A stretch of 64,000 nucleotides of DNA from Lyngbya sp. HA4199-MV5 (GTDB taxonomy: Bacteria > Cyanobacteriota > Cyanobacteriia > Leptolyngbyales > Leptolyngbyaceae), in assembly GCA_019359375.1 (NCBI GenBank), contig JAHHHL010000006.1:62001-126000 (forward strand), in the 5' to 3' direction. The translations under genes and the position numbers were made by a program. Shown here in pieces: positions 15,575 through 25,391 of this stretch (its first letter is position 1; every line of letters starts with the position of its first letter). The notes below the pieces were generated by a model, which saw only the letters and a program-made list of their open reading frames with translations, was not told the origin of the DNA and ran no database searches.

Positions 15575-17176
15575 ATGAAAGTTACCCAGGAAAAGCTTCC
15601 CGCCAGCCAGATTGGTCTGGAAATCGAAATTACGCCGGAAATGTCTCAAAAGGCTTACGAGCAGGTGATTCAGAAATTTACCCGCTCTGCCAATATTCCT
15701 GGGTTTCGCAAAGGGAAGGTGCCACGCCAGGTACTTATTCAGCGCTTTGGCTCGGTGCAGCTTAAAGCGACGGCACTAGAAGAACTCATTGACGAAACGC
15801 TAAAGCAGGCGATCGAGCAAGAAAAGATCGACGCGCTGGGCAATTATCAATTGCGATCGTCCTTTGAAGAGCTGGTTAGCCAGTTCGTGCCAGGGGCAGC
15901 GCTCACCTTCTCCGCCTCAGTGGATGTACAGCCCGATGTCACCCTTGCTCAGTACACTGACTTTCAGCTTCAGGCAGAAGAGATCAAGCCAGATCTGGAG
16001 CAGGTAGATACGGTGCTGAAACAATATCAGGAGCAAACCGCTACCCTAATTCCTGTGGAAGGACGTGCGGCTCAACTGGGCGATGTCACCATCGTGGACT
16101 ACAAAGGTGTACTCCTCAGCGATGACCCGGATGCAGAACCCGAGCCGTTTCCCGGCGGCGAGTCTGAAGATTTTCAGGTCGAGCTAACCGAAGGCAAATT
16201 TATCGAAGGGTTCATTGATGGCATTGTGGGTATGAACCCTGGCGAAACCAAAGATCTGCCCATCCCCTTCCCGGAAGACTACCCGCAAGAAACGCTGGCA
16301 GGTCGAGCGGCTCAATTTACCATCACGCTGAAAGAGATCAAGGAAAAGGAACTGCCTGAGCTTGACGATGATTTTGCTCAAGAAGTGAGTGAGTTTGAAA
16401 CGCTGGCAGAGCTGCGATCGTCCCTCAAAACGCGCTACACCGAAGAAGCTGAAGCCAAAACAACGGCGAACAAAGAGCAAGTCATTCTAGATGAATTGCT
16501 GAAGCACATTGAGGTCGATCTGCCAGAAACATTGGTAGAACGGGAGCTTAGCTATCTTTTGAACCAGACTGCGATGCAGCTTCAAAACCAGGGCATTGAC
16601 GTGAGGCGGTTGTTTAACCAGGACACGATTCCCATGCTGAAGGAGCGATCGCGCCCAGAAGCGATCGATCGCATCAAACGAACCCTTGCCCTGGGCGAGG
16701 TCGCCAAACGCGAATCGCTCAAGGTTGAGCCAGAAGAAGTCACCGCAAAAACGACCGAACTGCTCAAAGAACTGGGCGATCGAGACATTGATCCCGATCG
16801 GTTGCAAGCGGTCGTCTCAGAAGATCTGCTGAAGGAAAAGATCGTCAACTGGCTGATTGAACACTCCACGATCGAACTCGTACCGGAAGGGACGCTAGCA
16901 AAACCAGATGAAGACGAGGCGTTGCTTGAAGGAGCACCAGATGTTAAAGCACTCAGCGAGACTGAAGCCACCCCTGATCTCGAAGCCTCTACCAGCACTG
17001 TTGATGTGACATCGACCGTCGTTGAAACACCTGACGAAGCTACGCCTGACGCGCCTGATGCAGTGGATGTGCCTGCTACCACTGCTGACAGCGAAGCAAC
17101 GCCCGACGTTGAAGCCGAAAAGCCGAAAAAAACGCGTAAAAGCAAGGCAAAAGCAGAATCCTCTGACATTGAGTAG
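15575..17176 (+). CDS. tig: Trigger factor (ribosome-associated chaperone / peptidyl-prolyl isomerase)
   Basis: Binds the ribosome exit tunnel and assists folding of nascent chains. The N-terminal ribosome-binding domain carries the signature GFRKGKVPR (about residues 44-52), followed by the FKBP-type isomerase domain (LGDVTIVDYKG ...) and the helical C-terminal chaperone arms. At 533 residues it is longer than the usual ~430-480 because of an acidic, Thr/Ala/Asp-rich tail after about residue 440 ending in KPKKTRKSKAKAES. ATG 15575 gives the standard MKVTQEKLPASQ start; the TTG at 15554 is less likely. clpP and clpX follow on the same strand. Confidence 0.95.
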   Translation: MKVTQEKLPASQIGLEIEITPEMSQKAYEQVIQKFTRSANIPGFRKGKVPRQVLIQRFGSVQLKATALEELIDETLKQAIEQEKIDALGNYQLRSSFEELVSQFVPGAALTFSASVDVQPDVTLAQYTDFQLQAEEIKPDLEQVDTVLKQYQEQTATLIPVEGRAAQLGDVTIVDYKGVLLSDDPDAEPEPFPGGESEDFQVELTEGKFIEGFIDGIVGMNPGETKDLPIPFPEDYPQETLAGRAAQFTITLKEIKEKELPELDDDFAQEVSEFETLAELRSSLKTRYTEEAEAKTTANKEQVILDELLKHIEVDLPETLVERELSYLLNQTAMQLQNQGIDVRRLFNQDTIPMLKERSRPEAIDRIKRTLALGEVAKRESLKVEPEEVTAKTTELLKELGDRDIDPDRLQAVVSEDLLKEKIVNWLIEHSTIELVPEGTLAKPDEDEALLEGAPDVKALSETEATPDLEASTSTVDVTSTVVETPDEATPDAPDAVDVPATTADSEATPDVEAEKPKKTRKSKAKAESSDIE

Positions 17177-17399
17177 CAGGAATAGCAGTTTGGCACACCA
17201 TTTTGTCTATTCTCTGGAAGGAAGGCGTTGCGCCTTGAAACACCCAGGCTACAATAGCAGAGCATTTCGCCTGGGTGCCCACAAGTCCTCGATGAGTTAA
17301 GGCATAATGTTTGGGTATAGGCTGCGACTTCATGCATCAAGCACTTGTGCAGACGTGCAAAGATCCGGTTTACAGTGAATTCAGGCAACCACACCGACT

Positions 17400-18092
17400 A
17401 TGTTTGTATCTCGCTCTCCTAACTACTCCATCAATAGCTTTAACTCTCTGGATGTCACCTCGATCGACCCCAGCAACGTCGTGCCGATGGTGGTTGAGCA
17501 GTCGGGTCGGGGCGATCGCGCGTTCGATATCTATTCTCGGCTACTCAGAGAGCGCATCGTTTTCCTGGGCACTCCGATCGATGACATGGTGTCGGATTCG
17601 ATCGTCGCTCAACTGCTGTTTCTCGAAGCTGAAGAACCCGAAAAGGACATTCAGCTTTACATCAACTCTCCTGGCGGTTCTGTGACAGCAGGCATGGCGA
17701 TTTACGATACCATGCAGCAAGTGCGCTCTGATGTCGTGACGATTTGTTTTGGTCTGGCTGCCAGCATGGGAGCGTTTCTTCTGGCGGCAGGTGCTCAGGG
17801 CAAACGGATGTCTCTACCCAATTCTCGCATCATGATTCACCAGCCACTTGGTGGGGCGCAAGGGCAAGCCGTTGATATTGAAATTCAGGCGAAAGAAATT
17901 CTCTACCACAAACGCAAGCTCAGCGAATTGCTGGCACATCATACGGGACAGCCGTTTGAGCGGGTGGAGATGGATACCGAGCGCGACTTTTTTATGTCTG
18001 CGATCGAAGCGAAGGATTACGGGCTGATTGATCAGGTCATTTCCAGACAAAATCTTCCTAAAGCGGGAGAGGCTGTTGCCGCCGTTCACTAA
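17400..18092 (+). CDS. clpP: ATP-dependent Clp protease proteolytic subunit ClpP
   Basis: Serine peptidase that forms the barrel of the Clp protease; acts with ClpX in the cytoplasm. 230 residues with the catalytic triad Ser122 ([12 protein letters not shown]), His147 ([10 protein letters not shown]) and Asp196 (DTERDFF). The N-terminal ~40 residues form a longer propeptide-like extension than in E. coli, as in other cyanobacterial ClpP paralogues. clpX starts 10 bp downstream, so the two are co-transcribed; tig lies 223 bp upstream. Confidence 0.96.
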   Translation: MFVSRSPNYSINSFNSLDVTSIDPSNVVPMVVEQSGRGDRAFDIYSRLLRERIVFLGTPIDDMVSDSIVAQLLFLEAEEPEKDIQLYINSPGGSVTAGMAIYDTMQQVRSDVVTICFGLAASMGAFLLAAGAQGKRMSLPNSRIMIHQPLGGAQGQAVDIEIQAKEILYHKRKLSELLAHHTGQPFERVEMDTERDFFMSAIEAKDYGLIDQVISRQNLPKAGEAVAAVH

Positions 18093-18101
18093 GAGGTAGA
18101 T

Positions 18102-19448
18102 ATGCCTAACAAGTACGACTCCCATCTCAAATGTTCCTTTTGTGGTAAATCTCAGGAGCAGGTTCGCAAACTCATCGCCGGACCGGGAGTTTACATTTGT
18201 GACGAATGTGTTGACCTCTGCAACGAAATCCTGGACGAAGAACTGTTTGACTCCAGCGCGGCGGCTCCTCAGCCTGTGCAGCGCCGTGAGCAATCGCCTG
18301 AAAAACGCAAGGCGCGGTCTGCGAATCTGTCCTTGAATCAGATTCCAAAGCCGCGCGAGATCAAAAAGTACCTGGACGAGCATGTCATCGGTCAAGATGA
18401 TGCCAAAAAGGTGCTTTCAGTCGCGGTTTACAACCACTACAAGCGCCTGAGCTTCACCCAATCCAAAACCAACGGCAAGGCACAGGCAGAAGATCCCGTT
18501 GAACTGCAAAAGTCCAACATTCTGCTGATTGGTCCTACAGGCTGTGGAAAAACGCTGCTGGCTCAAACCCTGGCAGAGATTCTGGATGTACCCTTTGCGG
18601 TGGCGGATGCCACAACGCTAACCGAGGCTGGCTATGTGGGTGAGGATGTGGAAAACATCCTTCTACGCCTGCTGCAAGTGGCTGACCTAGATGTCGAAGA
18701 GGCACAGCGCGGCATTATCTACATCGACGAAATCGACAAGATTGCTCGCAAAAGCGAAAACCCCTCCATTACCCGCGATGTTTCGGGTGAAGGCGTACAG
18801 CAAGCGTTGCTGAAAATGCTAGAAGGCACGGTTGCCAATGTGCCGCCTCAAGGTGGACGTAAGCACCCTTACCAGGACTGCATTCAGATTGACACCAGCA
18901 ACATCCTCTTTATCTGTGGGGGCGCGTTTGTTGGGCTGGACAAAGCCGTCGAACAGCGGATTGGTAAAAAATCGATGGGCTTTATCCAACCCGGTGAAGC
19001 ACAACCCAAAGAAAAGCGAACAGCAGACGTGTTGCGCCATATGGAACCCGATGACCTGGTGAAGTTTGGCATGATTCCTGAATTTATTGGACGGGTGCCT
19101 GTAATGGCAGTTGTCAATCCACTAGACGAAGATGCTTTGACGGCAATTCTGACCGAACCACGCAATGCGCTGGTGAAGCAGTACCAGAAGCTCCTGAAGA
19201 TGGACAATGTAACGCTAGAGTTCCGGCAAGAGGCGATCCGCGCGATCGCCCAGGAAGCCTACCGCCGCAAAACAGGCGCTCGTGCCCTCCGCAGCATTGT
19301 TGAAGAACTGATGCTGGACGTAATGTACGAACTGCCCTCGCGGAAAGATGTCACCCGCTGTAGCATTACCCGCGAAATGGTCGAGAAGCGATCGACCGCC
19401 GAACTCATTATCCATCCCTCATCGCTGCCCAAACCTGAATCTGCCTAG
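18102..19448 (+). CDS. clpX: ATP-dependent Clp protease ATP-binding subunit ClpX
   Basis: AAA+ unfoldase that selects and feeds substrates to ClpP. 448 residues. The N-terminal C4 zinc finger is CSFC...CDECVDLC (about residues 10-44). The AAA+ core has Walker A GPTGCGKT (about 146-153), Walker [11 protein letters not shown] (about 205-214), pore-loop and sensor regions, and the IGF-type loop for ClpP docking in the central part. GRVPVMA and TGARALRSI mark the C-terminal small domain. It is 10 bp downstream of clpP with a GAGG ribosome site. Confidence 0.97.
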   Translation: MPNKYDSHLKCSFCGKSQEQVRKLIAGPGVYICDECVDLCNEILDEELFDSSAAAPQPVQRREQSPEKRKARSANLSLNQIPKPREIKKYLDEHVIGQDDAKKVLSVAVYNHYKRLSFTQSKTNGKAQAEDPVELQKSNILLIGPTGCGKTLLAQTLAEILDVPFAVADATTLTEAGYVGEDVENILLRLLQVADLDVEEAQRGIIYIDEIDKIARKSENPSITRDVSGEGVQQALLKMLEGTVANVPPQGGRKHPYQDCIQIDTSNILFICGGAFVGLDKAVEQRIGKKSMGFIQPGEAQPKEKRTADVLRHMEPDDLVKFGMIPEFIGRVPVMAVVNPLDEDALTAILTEPRNALVKQYQKLLKMDNVTLEFRQEAIRAIAQEAYRRKTGARALRSIVEELMLDVMYELPSRKDVTRCSITREMVEKRSTAELIIHPSSLPKPESA

Positions 19449-19453
19449 TTGCT

Positions 19454-19494
19454 AGTTGTTGGTTTTTGGTTGTTAGATCTAAAAACCAACAACT
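19454..19494. terminator. Inverted STRR hairpin after clpX
   Basis: AGTTGTTGGTTTTT (19454-19467) is the perfect reverse complement of AAAAACCAACAACT (19481-19494), leaving a 13-nt loop. It starts five bases beyond the clpX stop codon. An A/T-rich 14-bp stem could stabilise the 3' end of the tig-clpP-clpX transcript or end it, although no U tract follows. Confidence 0.5.
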
Positions 19495-19518
19495 AACCGC
19501 TAACAACTCTTTTCCTCA

Positions 19519-20424
19519 ATGTCTTACGTTAACGTTCGCGGCTTTAATCACTACTACGAATGGATTACAGCGTCGGAAAATGCCGAACCTTCTGGTAAGC
19601 CCGTGCTGGTTTTTGTGCATGGGTGGGGCGGCTCTGCCCGGTATTGGGAAAGCACCGCTAGAGCATTGTCCGATCGCTTCGATTGCCTACTCTATGACAT
19701 GCGCGGCTTTGGGCGATCGCGCTCCAACAGCGAAACATCCCCTCTAGCTGACCCACAGGAGACGGCGGCTGAACTGAGCTATGAACTAGAAAGTTACGCA
19801 GACGATCTTGCTGGACTCCTAGATGCGCTTGGCTTACAGCGTGTCTACCTAAACGCTCACTCGATGGGTGCGTCGGTTGCCACATTCTTTTTGAATTTAT
19901 ATGCCGATCGCGTCGATCGTGCCATTCTCACCTGTAGCGGCATTTTTGAGTACGACGAAAAAGCCTTCAATGCCTTCTACAAATTTGGCGGCTACGTGGT
20001 TAAGTTTCGACCGCGCTGGCTTTATGGGCTACCCTTTGTCGATCGGCTCTTCATGCAGCGCTTTCTCCACCGTGCGCTACCCGGAGCTATTAGCCGCTCG
20101 TTCCTCAATGATTTTCTCATGGCAGATTATGACGCAGCTTTAGGCACCATTTTTACCTGCGTGAGCAAAAAGGCAACCGAGGTGATGCCCCAGGAGTTTG
20201 CGCGCCTTACAGTACCCACACTGCTAGTAGCGGGCGATCGTGACATCATCATCCCCGCCGCAATGGGACGACAAGCCGCTGCGTTGAACGACCACATCCA
20301 ATACGTCGTCATTCCTGATACGGCGCACTTTCCCATGCTAGAAGATGCGCCAACTTACCTTCGGCTGGTGCGAGAGTTTTTGGGTGTTGGCGTTGAAGCC
20401 TCTGTAGCTGGGAGTTGGGAGTAA
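19519..20424 (+). CDS. Alpha/beta hydrolase fold protein
   Basis: A 301-residue hydrolase. FVHGWGGSARYW (about 31-42) is the oxyanion-hole region, NAHSMGAS (about 114-121) the nucleophile elbow with the active Ser, GDRDIIIP holds the Asp and DTAHFPMLED the catalytic His. This layout is found in esterases, epoxide hydrolases and C-C hydrolases, and the substrate cannot be deduced. No signal peptide, so cytoplasmic. The stop codon and final residues (VAGSWE) lie in an STRR tract, suggesting that the original end has been replaced. The 70-bp gap to clpX holds an inverted repeat. Confidence 0.85.
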   Translation: MSYVNVRGFNHYYEWITASENAEPSGKPVLVFVHGWGGSARYWESTARALSDRFDCLLYDMRGFGRSRSNSETSPLADPQETAAELSYELESYADDLAGLLDALGLQRVYLNAHSMGASVATFFLNLYADRVDRAILTCSGIFEYDEKAFNAFYKFGGYVVKFRPRWLYGLPFVDRLFMQRFLHRALPGAISRSFLNDFLMADYDAALGTIFTCVSKKATEVMPQEFARLTVPTLLVAGDRDIIIPAAMGRQAAALNDHIQYVVIPDTAHFPMLEDAPTYLRLVREFLGVGVEASVAGSWE

Positions 20425-20640
20425 GGTTAGAAGAAGGCAGAGGGCAGAAGGCAGAGGGCAGAAGGTGGGAGTAGGGAGCAGGGAGTAGGGAGTAGATAAG
20501 GGCAGAAGGATGAGGGATGAGGGCAAGAGAGTTTTTGGTTTTTAGTTTTTAGAAGAAATTAGGAATGCTTCAGCACTAACAACTAACAACCAACAACTAA
20601 CAACTGGATCAGCTCCTTACTCCTCTCCCCTCTCCCCCGT
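20405..20640. repeat. Long STRR cluster between the hydrolase and pheA
   Basis: Runs of GGGAGTAGGGAGCAGGGAGT, GGCAGAGGGCAGAAGGCAGA and TAACAACTAACAACCAACAA fill the gap between two convergent genes. The tract continues into both genes: the hydrolase ends in GGGAGTTGGGAGTAA and PheA ends in residues GERGEE encoded by the CTCCCC runs. Opposing purine and pyrimidine tracts can pair in RNA. Confidence 0.75.
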
Positions 20641-21471
20641 CGGTAAAACGTCGTAGCTGCCGAACACTTTCAGCGTTGCGGTGCTGGTGGTGAGTTCTGC
20701 TAGGGTCTGTTGTACTGCTGGTGTGCGGGCATCGGCTTCCAAATCGACAAAAAACAGGTAGTCACCGAGCGATCGCTTGGCGGGGCGAGATTCGATGCGG
20801 CTCAGATTGATTCCACGACTGGCAAAAACTTGCAGTGGTTTGACCAAAGAACCAGGAAGATCATGCACGGTGAAGGCGAGGGACGTGTGGCAACCACCAG
20901 GAGACGACTGCTGACTGAGAACCCAGAAGCGGGTGCTGTTGTCAGGATTGTCATTGATTGCATCGCTCAGGATGGGCACGTTGTAGAGCTGAGCGGCACG
21001 TTGGGAAGAGATGGCGGCGATCGTGGAGTCTTCTGCTAAATGCTGAAGCGCTTCCGTCGTCGAATTGATGGGAATCAGCTTGGCAGCAGGCAGAAAGGTT
21101 TCGAGCCAGCCCTGACACTGGGCCAGCGCCTGCGGGTGGGAGTAAACCGTTTTGATGGTTTCGGTAGTGGTGGCATAGGACAACAGCGCATGTCGAATGG
21201 GTAAAACCAGCGCTGACTGAATTTGCAAGCTGCCAATTTGCCACAAGCCATCTAATGTCATGGCGACGCTGCCCTCAGTGGAGTTCTCGACTGGCACAAC
21301 GGCTACAGTGACTTCACCTTCAGCCACAGCGCGTAACGACAGGGCAATGCTGGGGTAAGGGCACAACTGAGTCTCCTCACCAGTGGCTTGAGTAAACCAG
21401 GCGGCATATTGCAGTGCGGCGGCTTCAGTATGGGTGCCAGAGGGACCCAGGTGGGCGATCGAGACTATCAT
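20617..21471 (-). CDS. pheA: Prephenate dehydratase
   Basis: Converts prephenate to phenylpyruvate in phenylalanine synthesis. 284 residues: a periplasmic-binding-like catalytic domain (LGPSGTHTEAAA start; NSTRFWVLS with the catalytic Thr-Arg-Phe at about residues 180-188) followed by an ACT regulatory domain with SLAFTVHDLPGSL and SRIESRP (ESRP phenylalanine-binding motif). No chorismate mutase domain is fused. The last ~5 residues derive from the adjacent STRR tract. rnhB and rne lie further along the same strand, separated by the plus-strand DUF1997 gene. Confidence 0.95.
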   Translation of the reverse strand: MIVSIAHLGPSGTHTEAAALQYAAWFTQATGEETQLCPYPSIALSLRAVAEGEVTVAVVPVENSTEGSVAMTLDGLWQIGSLQIQSALVLPIRHALLSYATTTETIKTVYSHPQALAQCQGWLETFLPAAKLIPINSTTEALQHLAEDSTIAAISSQRAAQLYNVPILSDAINDNPDNSTRFWVLSQQSSPGGCHTSLAFTVHDLPGSLVKPLQVFASRGINLSRIESRPAKRSLGDYLFFVDLEADARTPAVQQTLAELTTSTATLKVFGSYDVLPTGERGEE

Positions 21472-21693
21472 TGCGCTACTCCTTACCGCCTGAAACTAAA
21501 CCTCACCATAGCAACAATTCTTCTTACCATTCTCAGATAAATGAGATTTCTGATGAGAATTCTGCAAGAATAGTCTGTCATAAGATAGAACGTGTATCTA
21601 CTGAAAAGAATACGAAAAATTCCTTTATATTTGTTTAAGATTAGAAGGAATACTGAGATCCGAATCTCCTATTTAACCCTGGGTTGCTTAGCC

Positions 21694-22278
21694 ATGTATA
21701 GTCGCTTCACTGCCTTTCAGACGGTTGAAATGGCGGTTTCAGAACAGCCGATTCCCATTCAACACTATCTCCGCCAGCCTCAGCGGGTAGTGAGTGCTTT
21801 AGCCGCCTCCAGCCAGATTGAGACGCTTGGGGATGAGCTGTTTCGTTTGAAAATGCGACCCTTAAATTTTATGATGCTGACGATGCAGCCGATCGTCGAT
21901 CTACATGTTTGGTCGGAGTGCGATGGCACCGTGCATGTGCAATCGACTGGATGTGAAATTCGAGGGATTGATTATATCGACCAGCGATTTAAGTTAAGTT
22001 TGGTGGGCAGATTGCAACCGCACCAGAGTAATGGGGCAACGATTTTACGAGGCAGGGTCAATCTCGAGGTGCAGGTTGATGTGCCGCCCCCGATCACGTT
22101 TACGCCCAAGCCAATTTTGGAAGCCACCACAAACGGGTTGTTGAAAAGCGTCTTGCTAACGGTGAAACAACGCTTGATGCACCATCTGTTAGCAGACTAT
22201 ACAGCGTGGGCTATTTCAACTTCAGCAGATCCAGCCGTCCCTGCCTCCATCTTGCCCACTAACAGCCCACTTGCCTGA
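21694..22278 (+). CDS. DUF1997 family protein
   Basis: A 194-residue protein of the cyanobacterial DUF1997 family, which is uncharacterised. Beta-rich body with PLNFMMLTMQPIVDL (about 56-70), CEIRGIDYIDQRF and the C-terminal ILEATTNGLLKSVLLTVKQRL segment. A GTG at 21592 would extend the frame by 34 residues (KRIRKIPLYLFKIRR), but that part is unlike the family and ATG 21694 is preferred. No signal peptide. It lies between pheA and rnhB, in the opposite direction to both, a position I associate with this family in cyanobacteria. Confidence 0.78.
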   Translation: MYSRFTAFQTVEMAVSEQPIPIQHYLRQPQRVVSALAASSQIETLGDELFRLKMRPLNFMMLTMQPIVDLHVWSECDGTVHVQSTGCEIRGIDYIDQRFKLSLVGRLQPHQSNGATILRGRVNLEVQVDVPPPITFTPKPILEATTNGLLKSVLLTVKQRLMHHLLADYTAWAISTSADPAVPASILPTNSPLA

Positions 22279-22317
22279 TCAAATTGGCTAGTCAAATTGG
22301 CTATACAGGCAAGGGCG

Positions 22318-22986
22318 TTAGAGCAGTAGCTGTTTATCTTCTGCTTTTGTATCTAGACGGCACGGGCTGAAGGAGCGGCGATGCCAGCGTGAAAGTCCGT
22401 GTACATGCAGGGCGGCTCGATGAGCTGGGGTACCATAGCCTTTGTTGGCTGCAAGATCGTATTGAGGATACTTGCTTGCCAGACGCGTGATGAGGTGATC
22501 ACGCCAGACTTTGGCAAGAATGCTGGCAGACGCGATCGCCAACGATCGTTGATCTCCTTTCACCAACGTTTCTTGCGGAATCGATAGCCCTGGAATCCGC
22601 TGATTACCATCAACCAAACATAAGTCTGGTACGACAGAGAGCCTGAGTATCGCACGCTTCATCGCTAGAAGAGAGGCTTGCAAGATGTTCAGGCGATCGA
22701 TTTCCCAAACAGAGGCATAGCGAACCTGAGCCGCTACAGCGCTAGCAAGAATTTCCTTTGCCAACACAAGCCGTCGTTCTGGTGACAGGAGCTTGCTATC
22801 CGTGACTCCTGCTTGAGCAAGATTCATGGCAGACTCAGGCGAGAGAATCACCGCCGCTGCCACAACAGGTCCAAACAGTGCCCCTCGACCGACTTCATCC
22901 ACACCCGCCACGATCGTCGAAGCGTGCGACTGAAATTCTGTAGTGAGTTCTAGCTGCTGTCTCTGAAGCTGGCTGTCACATTTCAT
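22318..22986 (-). CDS. rnhB: Ribonuclease HII
   Basis: Endonuclease that cuts RNA in RNA/DNA hybrids and single ribonucleotides in DNA. 222 residues. The start GVDEVGRGALFGPV (about 28-41) carries the Asp-Glu pair and GRG of the active site, VTDSKLL follows, and CLVDGNQRIPGL provides the third acidic residue. The C-terminal LHVHGLSRWHRRSF is the usual end. Located 113 bp downstream of rne on the same strand, probably in its transcript. ATG at 22984-22986. Confidence 0.95.
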   Translation of the reverse strand: MKCDSQLQRQQLELTTEFQSHASTIVAGVDEVGRGALFGPVVAAAVILSPESAMNLAQAGVTDSKLLSPERRLVLAKEILASAVAAQVRYASVWEIDRLNILQASLLAMKRAILRLSVVPDLCLVDGNQRIPGLSIPQETLVKGDQRSLAIASASILAKVWRDHLITRLASKYPQYDLAANKGYGTPAHRAALHVHGLSRWHRRSFSPCRLDTKAEDKQLLL

Positions 22987-23099
22987 CGCAAAATCAATCC
23001 GTAGCTAACGATTCCTTCAGGATGACTCTAGCCTGCAATCTGGGATGAAGCGCTGATTCTTTCTTGATCAAGCCCATGTCGCGGCTCTTCAGTAACCGC

Positions 23100-25391
23100 T
23101 TAGTCAGAGGTGGTTGCCGAAGAACGACGGCGACGACGGCGAGTCACAGGCGTGTCATTTCCATTGGCGGAATCTATGTCTGATGTCTCTACAGCGGCTG
23201 ACTCTAACATGAGCGCTGCCTCTACATCAGGTTGAACCTGCGGGGGGGCTGGCTCTGGTTCATTTGTCACGTCACGCTCAATCACTCGTTGCCTTGGTCT
23301 GGAGGATACGACGACTGGCTCTCTAGAAGTGGCTTCTGCGGGAGCGGTTTCTATGGGGTCTGGCAGCGACATTTGTTCGGGTTCTGCTGCTGCAAGGGGG
23401 GCTTCTCCTGGTAAAACCACTGAAATAATGGCGGCTTTCGGGTTTTTCACCTCCTGATTTGATAACACTAGCGGTGAAATGCCCATCCAGGCGTAGACCT
23501 CCTGCTCTTCGGGTGACATTTCCACCGAAATGACTTCTGGTGGCTCTTGAGGTGGGCGTGAGGATTCGCGTCTCGATCGACCACGCCGTTCTTCTGGATA
23601 GCCAATCTCTGAAGTCGCTTCTTGTCCGTAGGTTGAGTCTGGCACGGCTCCCACGTCCTTGGCAGAAGCATCCCGACTGGGCAGAAATTCTGGTGCAGTG
23701 CTGTCGCGGTTGCCTCGACCTCGACTACTACGCCCTCGCGCCGGACGTTCTGGGCGATCGGAGCGCCCACTAAACGGTAGGTCTGTTGCGATCGAGGGTT
23801 CCCCCTCGTTGCCAAGATCAAGCTTGAGCGTGGGTGCGCTGGGGTAGGGTGGACTACTAGAACGTCCTTCGGGTCGCCCTTCAATACGACCATCTTCACC
23901 GGGACGACGACGGCGGCGACGGCGACTATTACCCCCAAGCTCCTGATAGCTGGGATGGTTCAGACCCAGTTCCTGCATATCATCGGTATCGTCCAGGTCT
24001 TCGCTGCGGTCTTCCCAGGTTGATTCAGGGATACTGAGTGGGCTAGGCAGAACGAGATCGCGTCCACGTCCGCGCCCTCCGCGATCGACGGTGCGTGAGT
24101 CTCGCAGTGAAACAGCCGCCGGACGTTCCACAATGTCGCCTTCTGCTGTATCACTCTCTCCTGGTAAATGCACCAGATGACCTAAGCCACCGCACGTTGG
24201 GCAGGGACGACCAAAAATTTCGTAGATATTCTTGCCCTGGCGTTTGCGCGTTAGCTCTACCAATCCAAGTTCAGTCAATTGAGCAATCTGCGGTCGCGAC
24301 TTGTCTGCCCGCAGCGCTTTGTTGAAATGTTCCAGCACTTGCAGTTGGTCGCGGCGCTGATCCATGTCGATAAAGTCAACGATGATGATGCCAGCAATAT
24401 TACGCAACCGAAGCTGACGCGCAATTTCTGTTGCGGCTTCACAATTCGTCCACAGTACGGTTTCACGGGCAGTGGCAGAGCGCGTAAACGAGCCAGAGTT
24501 CACGTCAATGACGGTCAAGGCTTCTGTCCGCTCAATAATGACATAGCCACCAGAGGGCAAATCGGTTCGCGGTTTGAGTGCCTCGCGGATGGCGGCATTG
24601 ATGCGGAAATACTCCATGATGGGAGCGCGATCGCGATGGTGGTCGATCAACACCCCCCGTGGCAATTCACCCCCACCCCAGTTGGTCAACTGTTGCCGCA
24701 CCCGTTTCAACCCGGTGTGAGAGTCCACCACAATACGGTTGACATCCGCGCTGTAGACATCCCGCAGCACCCGCTGAATAAAATCATCATCCCGATTCAG
24801 CAGTGCTGGTGCACGAGTCGTCTTGGCTTCTTGCAACACCAATTCCCATTGCTTTTGCAGCGCTTCCAGGTCTTCAATGATGGCGTCTTCGGGCATGTTT
24901 TCCGCTTCAGTGCGAACCACAATTCCCATGCCATCAGGCTTTACCAGAATCGCCAGTGCCCGAAGTCGATTGCGTTCATTCTCATTCCGAATGCGGCGAG
25001 AGAGGTTTACGCCTTTGCCGTAGGGCATCAGTACCAGGTAGCGACCGGGCAGCGAAATATTGCCCGTCAGCCGTGGTCCTTTATTTCCCGTCGGCTCCTT
25101 CATAATCTGCACCAGCACTTTTTGCTGGGGAGCCAACAATTCGGTAATCGAGCCAGCCATACGGCGCAGCTTCAAGGGACCCAAATCTGTAACGTGAATA
25201 AACCCATTCCGTTCGCTGTCACCAATGTTGACAAACGCCGCATCAATACCGGGTAAAACGTTTTCGACAATCCCAAGGTAGACATCGCTTACCTGATGGC
25301 TACCCGTCGCAACAATCAATTCTTGAATTTGATCTTCCGAAAAAACCGCAGCAATCCGATGCTGCTCTGCGATCACAATTTGCTTAGACAT
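23100..25391 (-). CDS. rne: Ribonuclease E/G, cyanobacterial type
   Basis: Main endoribonuclease of mRNA decay and rRNA processing. 763 residues: S1 RNA-binding domain (about 35-125), 5'-sensor and DNase-I-like catalytic core with TVIDVNSGSF and VDFIDMD (metal-binding Asp residues), and the zinc-link CPTCGGLG (about 395-402). The C-terminal ~350 residues are disordered and Arg/Pro/Glu-rich. The very end carries RRRRRRSSA, the nonapeptide reported to recruit polynucleotide phosphorylase in cyanobacteria. Followed by rnhB. The upstream gap exceeds 400 bp, compatible with a long leader used in autoregulation, though no element was identified. Confidence 0.97.
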   Translation of the reverse strand: MSKQIVIAEQHRIAAVFSEDQIQELIVATGSHQVSDVYLGIVENVLPGIDAAFVNIGDSERNGFIHVTDLGPLKLRRMAGSITELLAPQQKVLVQIMKEPTGNKGPRLTGNISLPGRYLVLMPYGKGVNLSRRIRNENERNRLRALAILVKPDGMGIVVRTEAENMPEDAIIEDLEALQKQWELVLQEAKTTRAPALLNRDDDFIQRVLRDVYSADVNRIVVDSHTGLKRVRQQLTNWGGGELPRGVLIDHHRDRAPIMEYFRINAAIREALKPRTDLPSGGYVIIERTEALTVIDVNSGSFTRSATARETVLWTNCEAATEIARQLRLRNIAGIIIVDFIDMDQRRDQLQVLEHFNKALRADKSRPQIAQLTELGLVELTRKRQGKNIYEIFGRPCPTCGGLGHLVHLPGESDTAEGDIVERPAAVSLRDSRTVDRGGRGRGRDLVLPSPLSIPESTWEDRSEDLDDTDDMQELGLNHPSYQELGGNSRRRRRRRPGEDGRIEGRPEGRSSSPPYPSAPTLKLDLGNEGEPSIATDLPFSGRSDRPERPARGRSSRGRGNRDSTAPEFLPSRDASAKDVGAVPDSTYGQEATSEIGYPEERRGRSRRESSRPPQEPPEVISVEMSPEEQEVYAWMGISPLVLSNQEVKNPKAAIISVVLPGEAPLAAAEPEQMSLPDPIETAPAEATSREPVVVSSRPRQRVIERDVTNEPEPAPPQVQPDVEAALMLESAAVETSDIDSANGNDTPVTRRRRRRSSATTSD

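Noticed and set aside
16582..17394. A 270-codon minus-strand frame, Ser/Thr-rich, opposite the tig C-terminus
   Set aside because: Explained as a shadow of the Asp/Thr-rich tail of trigger factor; no ribosome site and no domain.
24279..25256. A 325-codon plus-strand open frame opposite rne
   Set aside because: It is antisense to the RNase E catalytic core, whose motifs are intact. The frame has no family features and is a by-product of codon bias.
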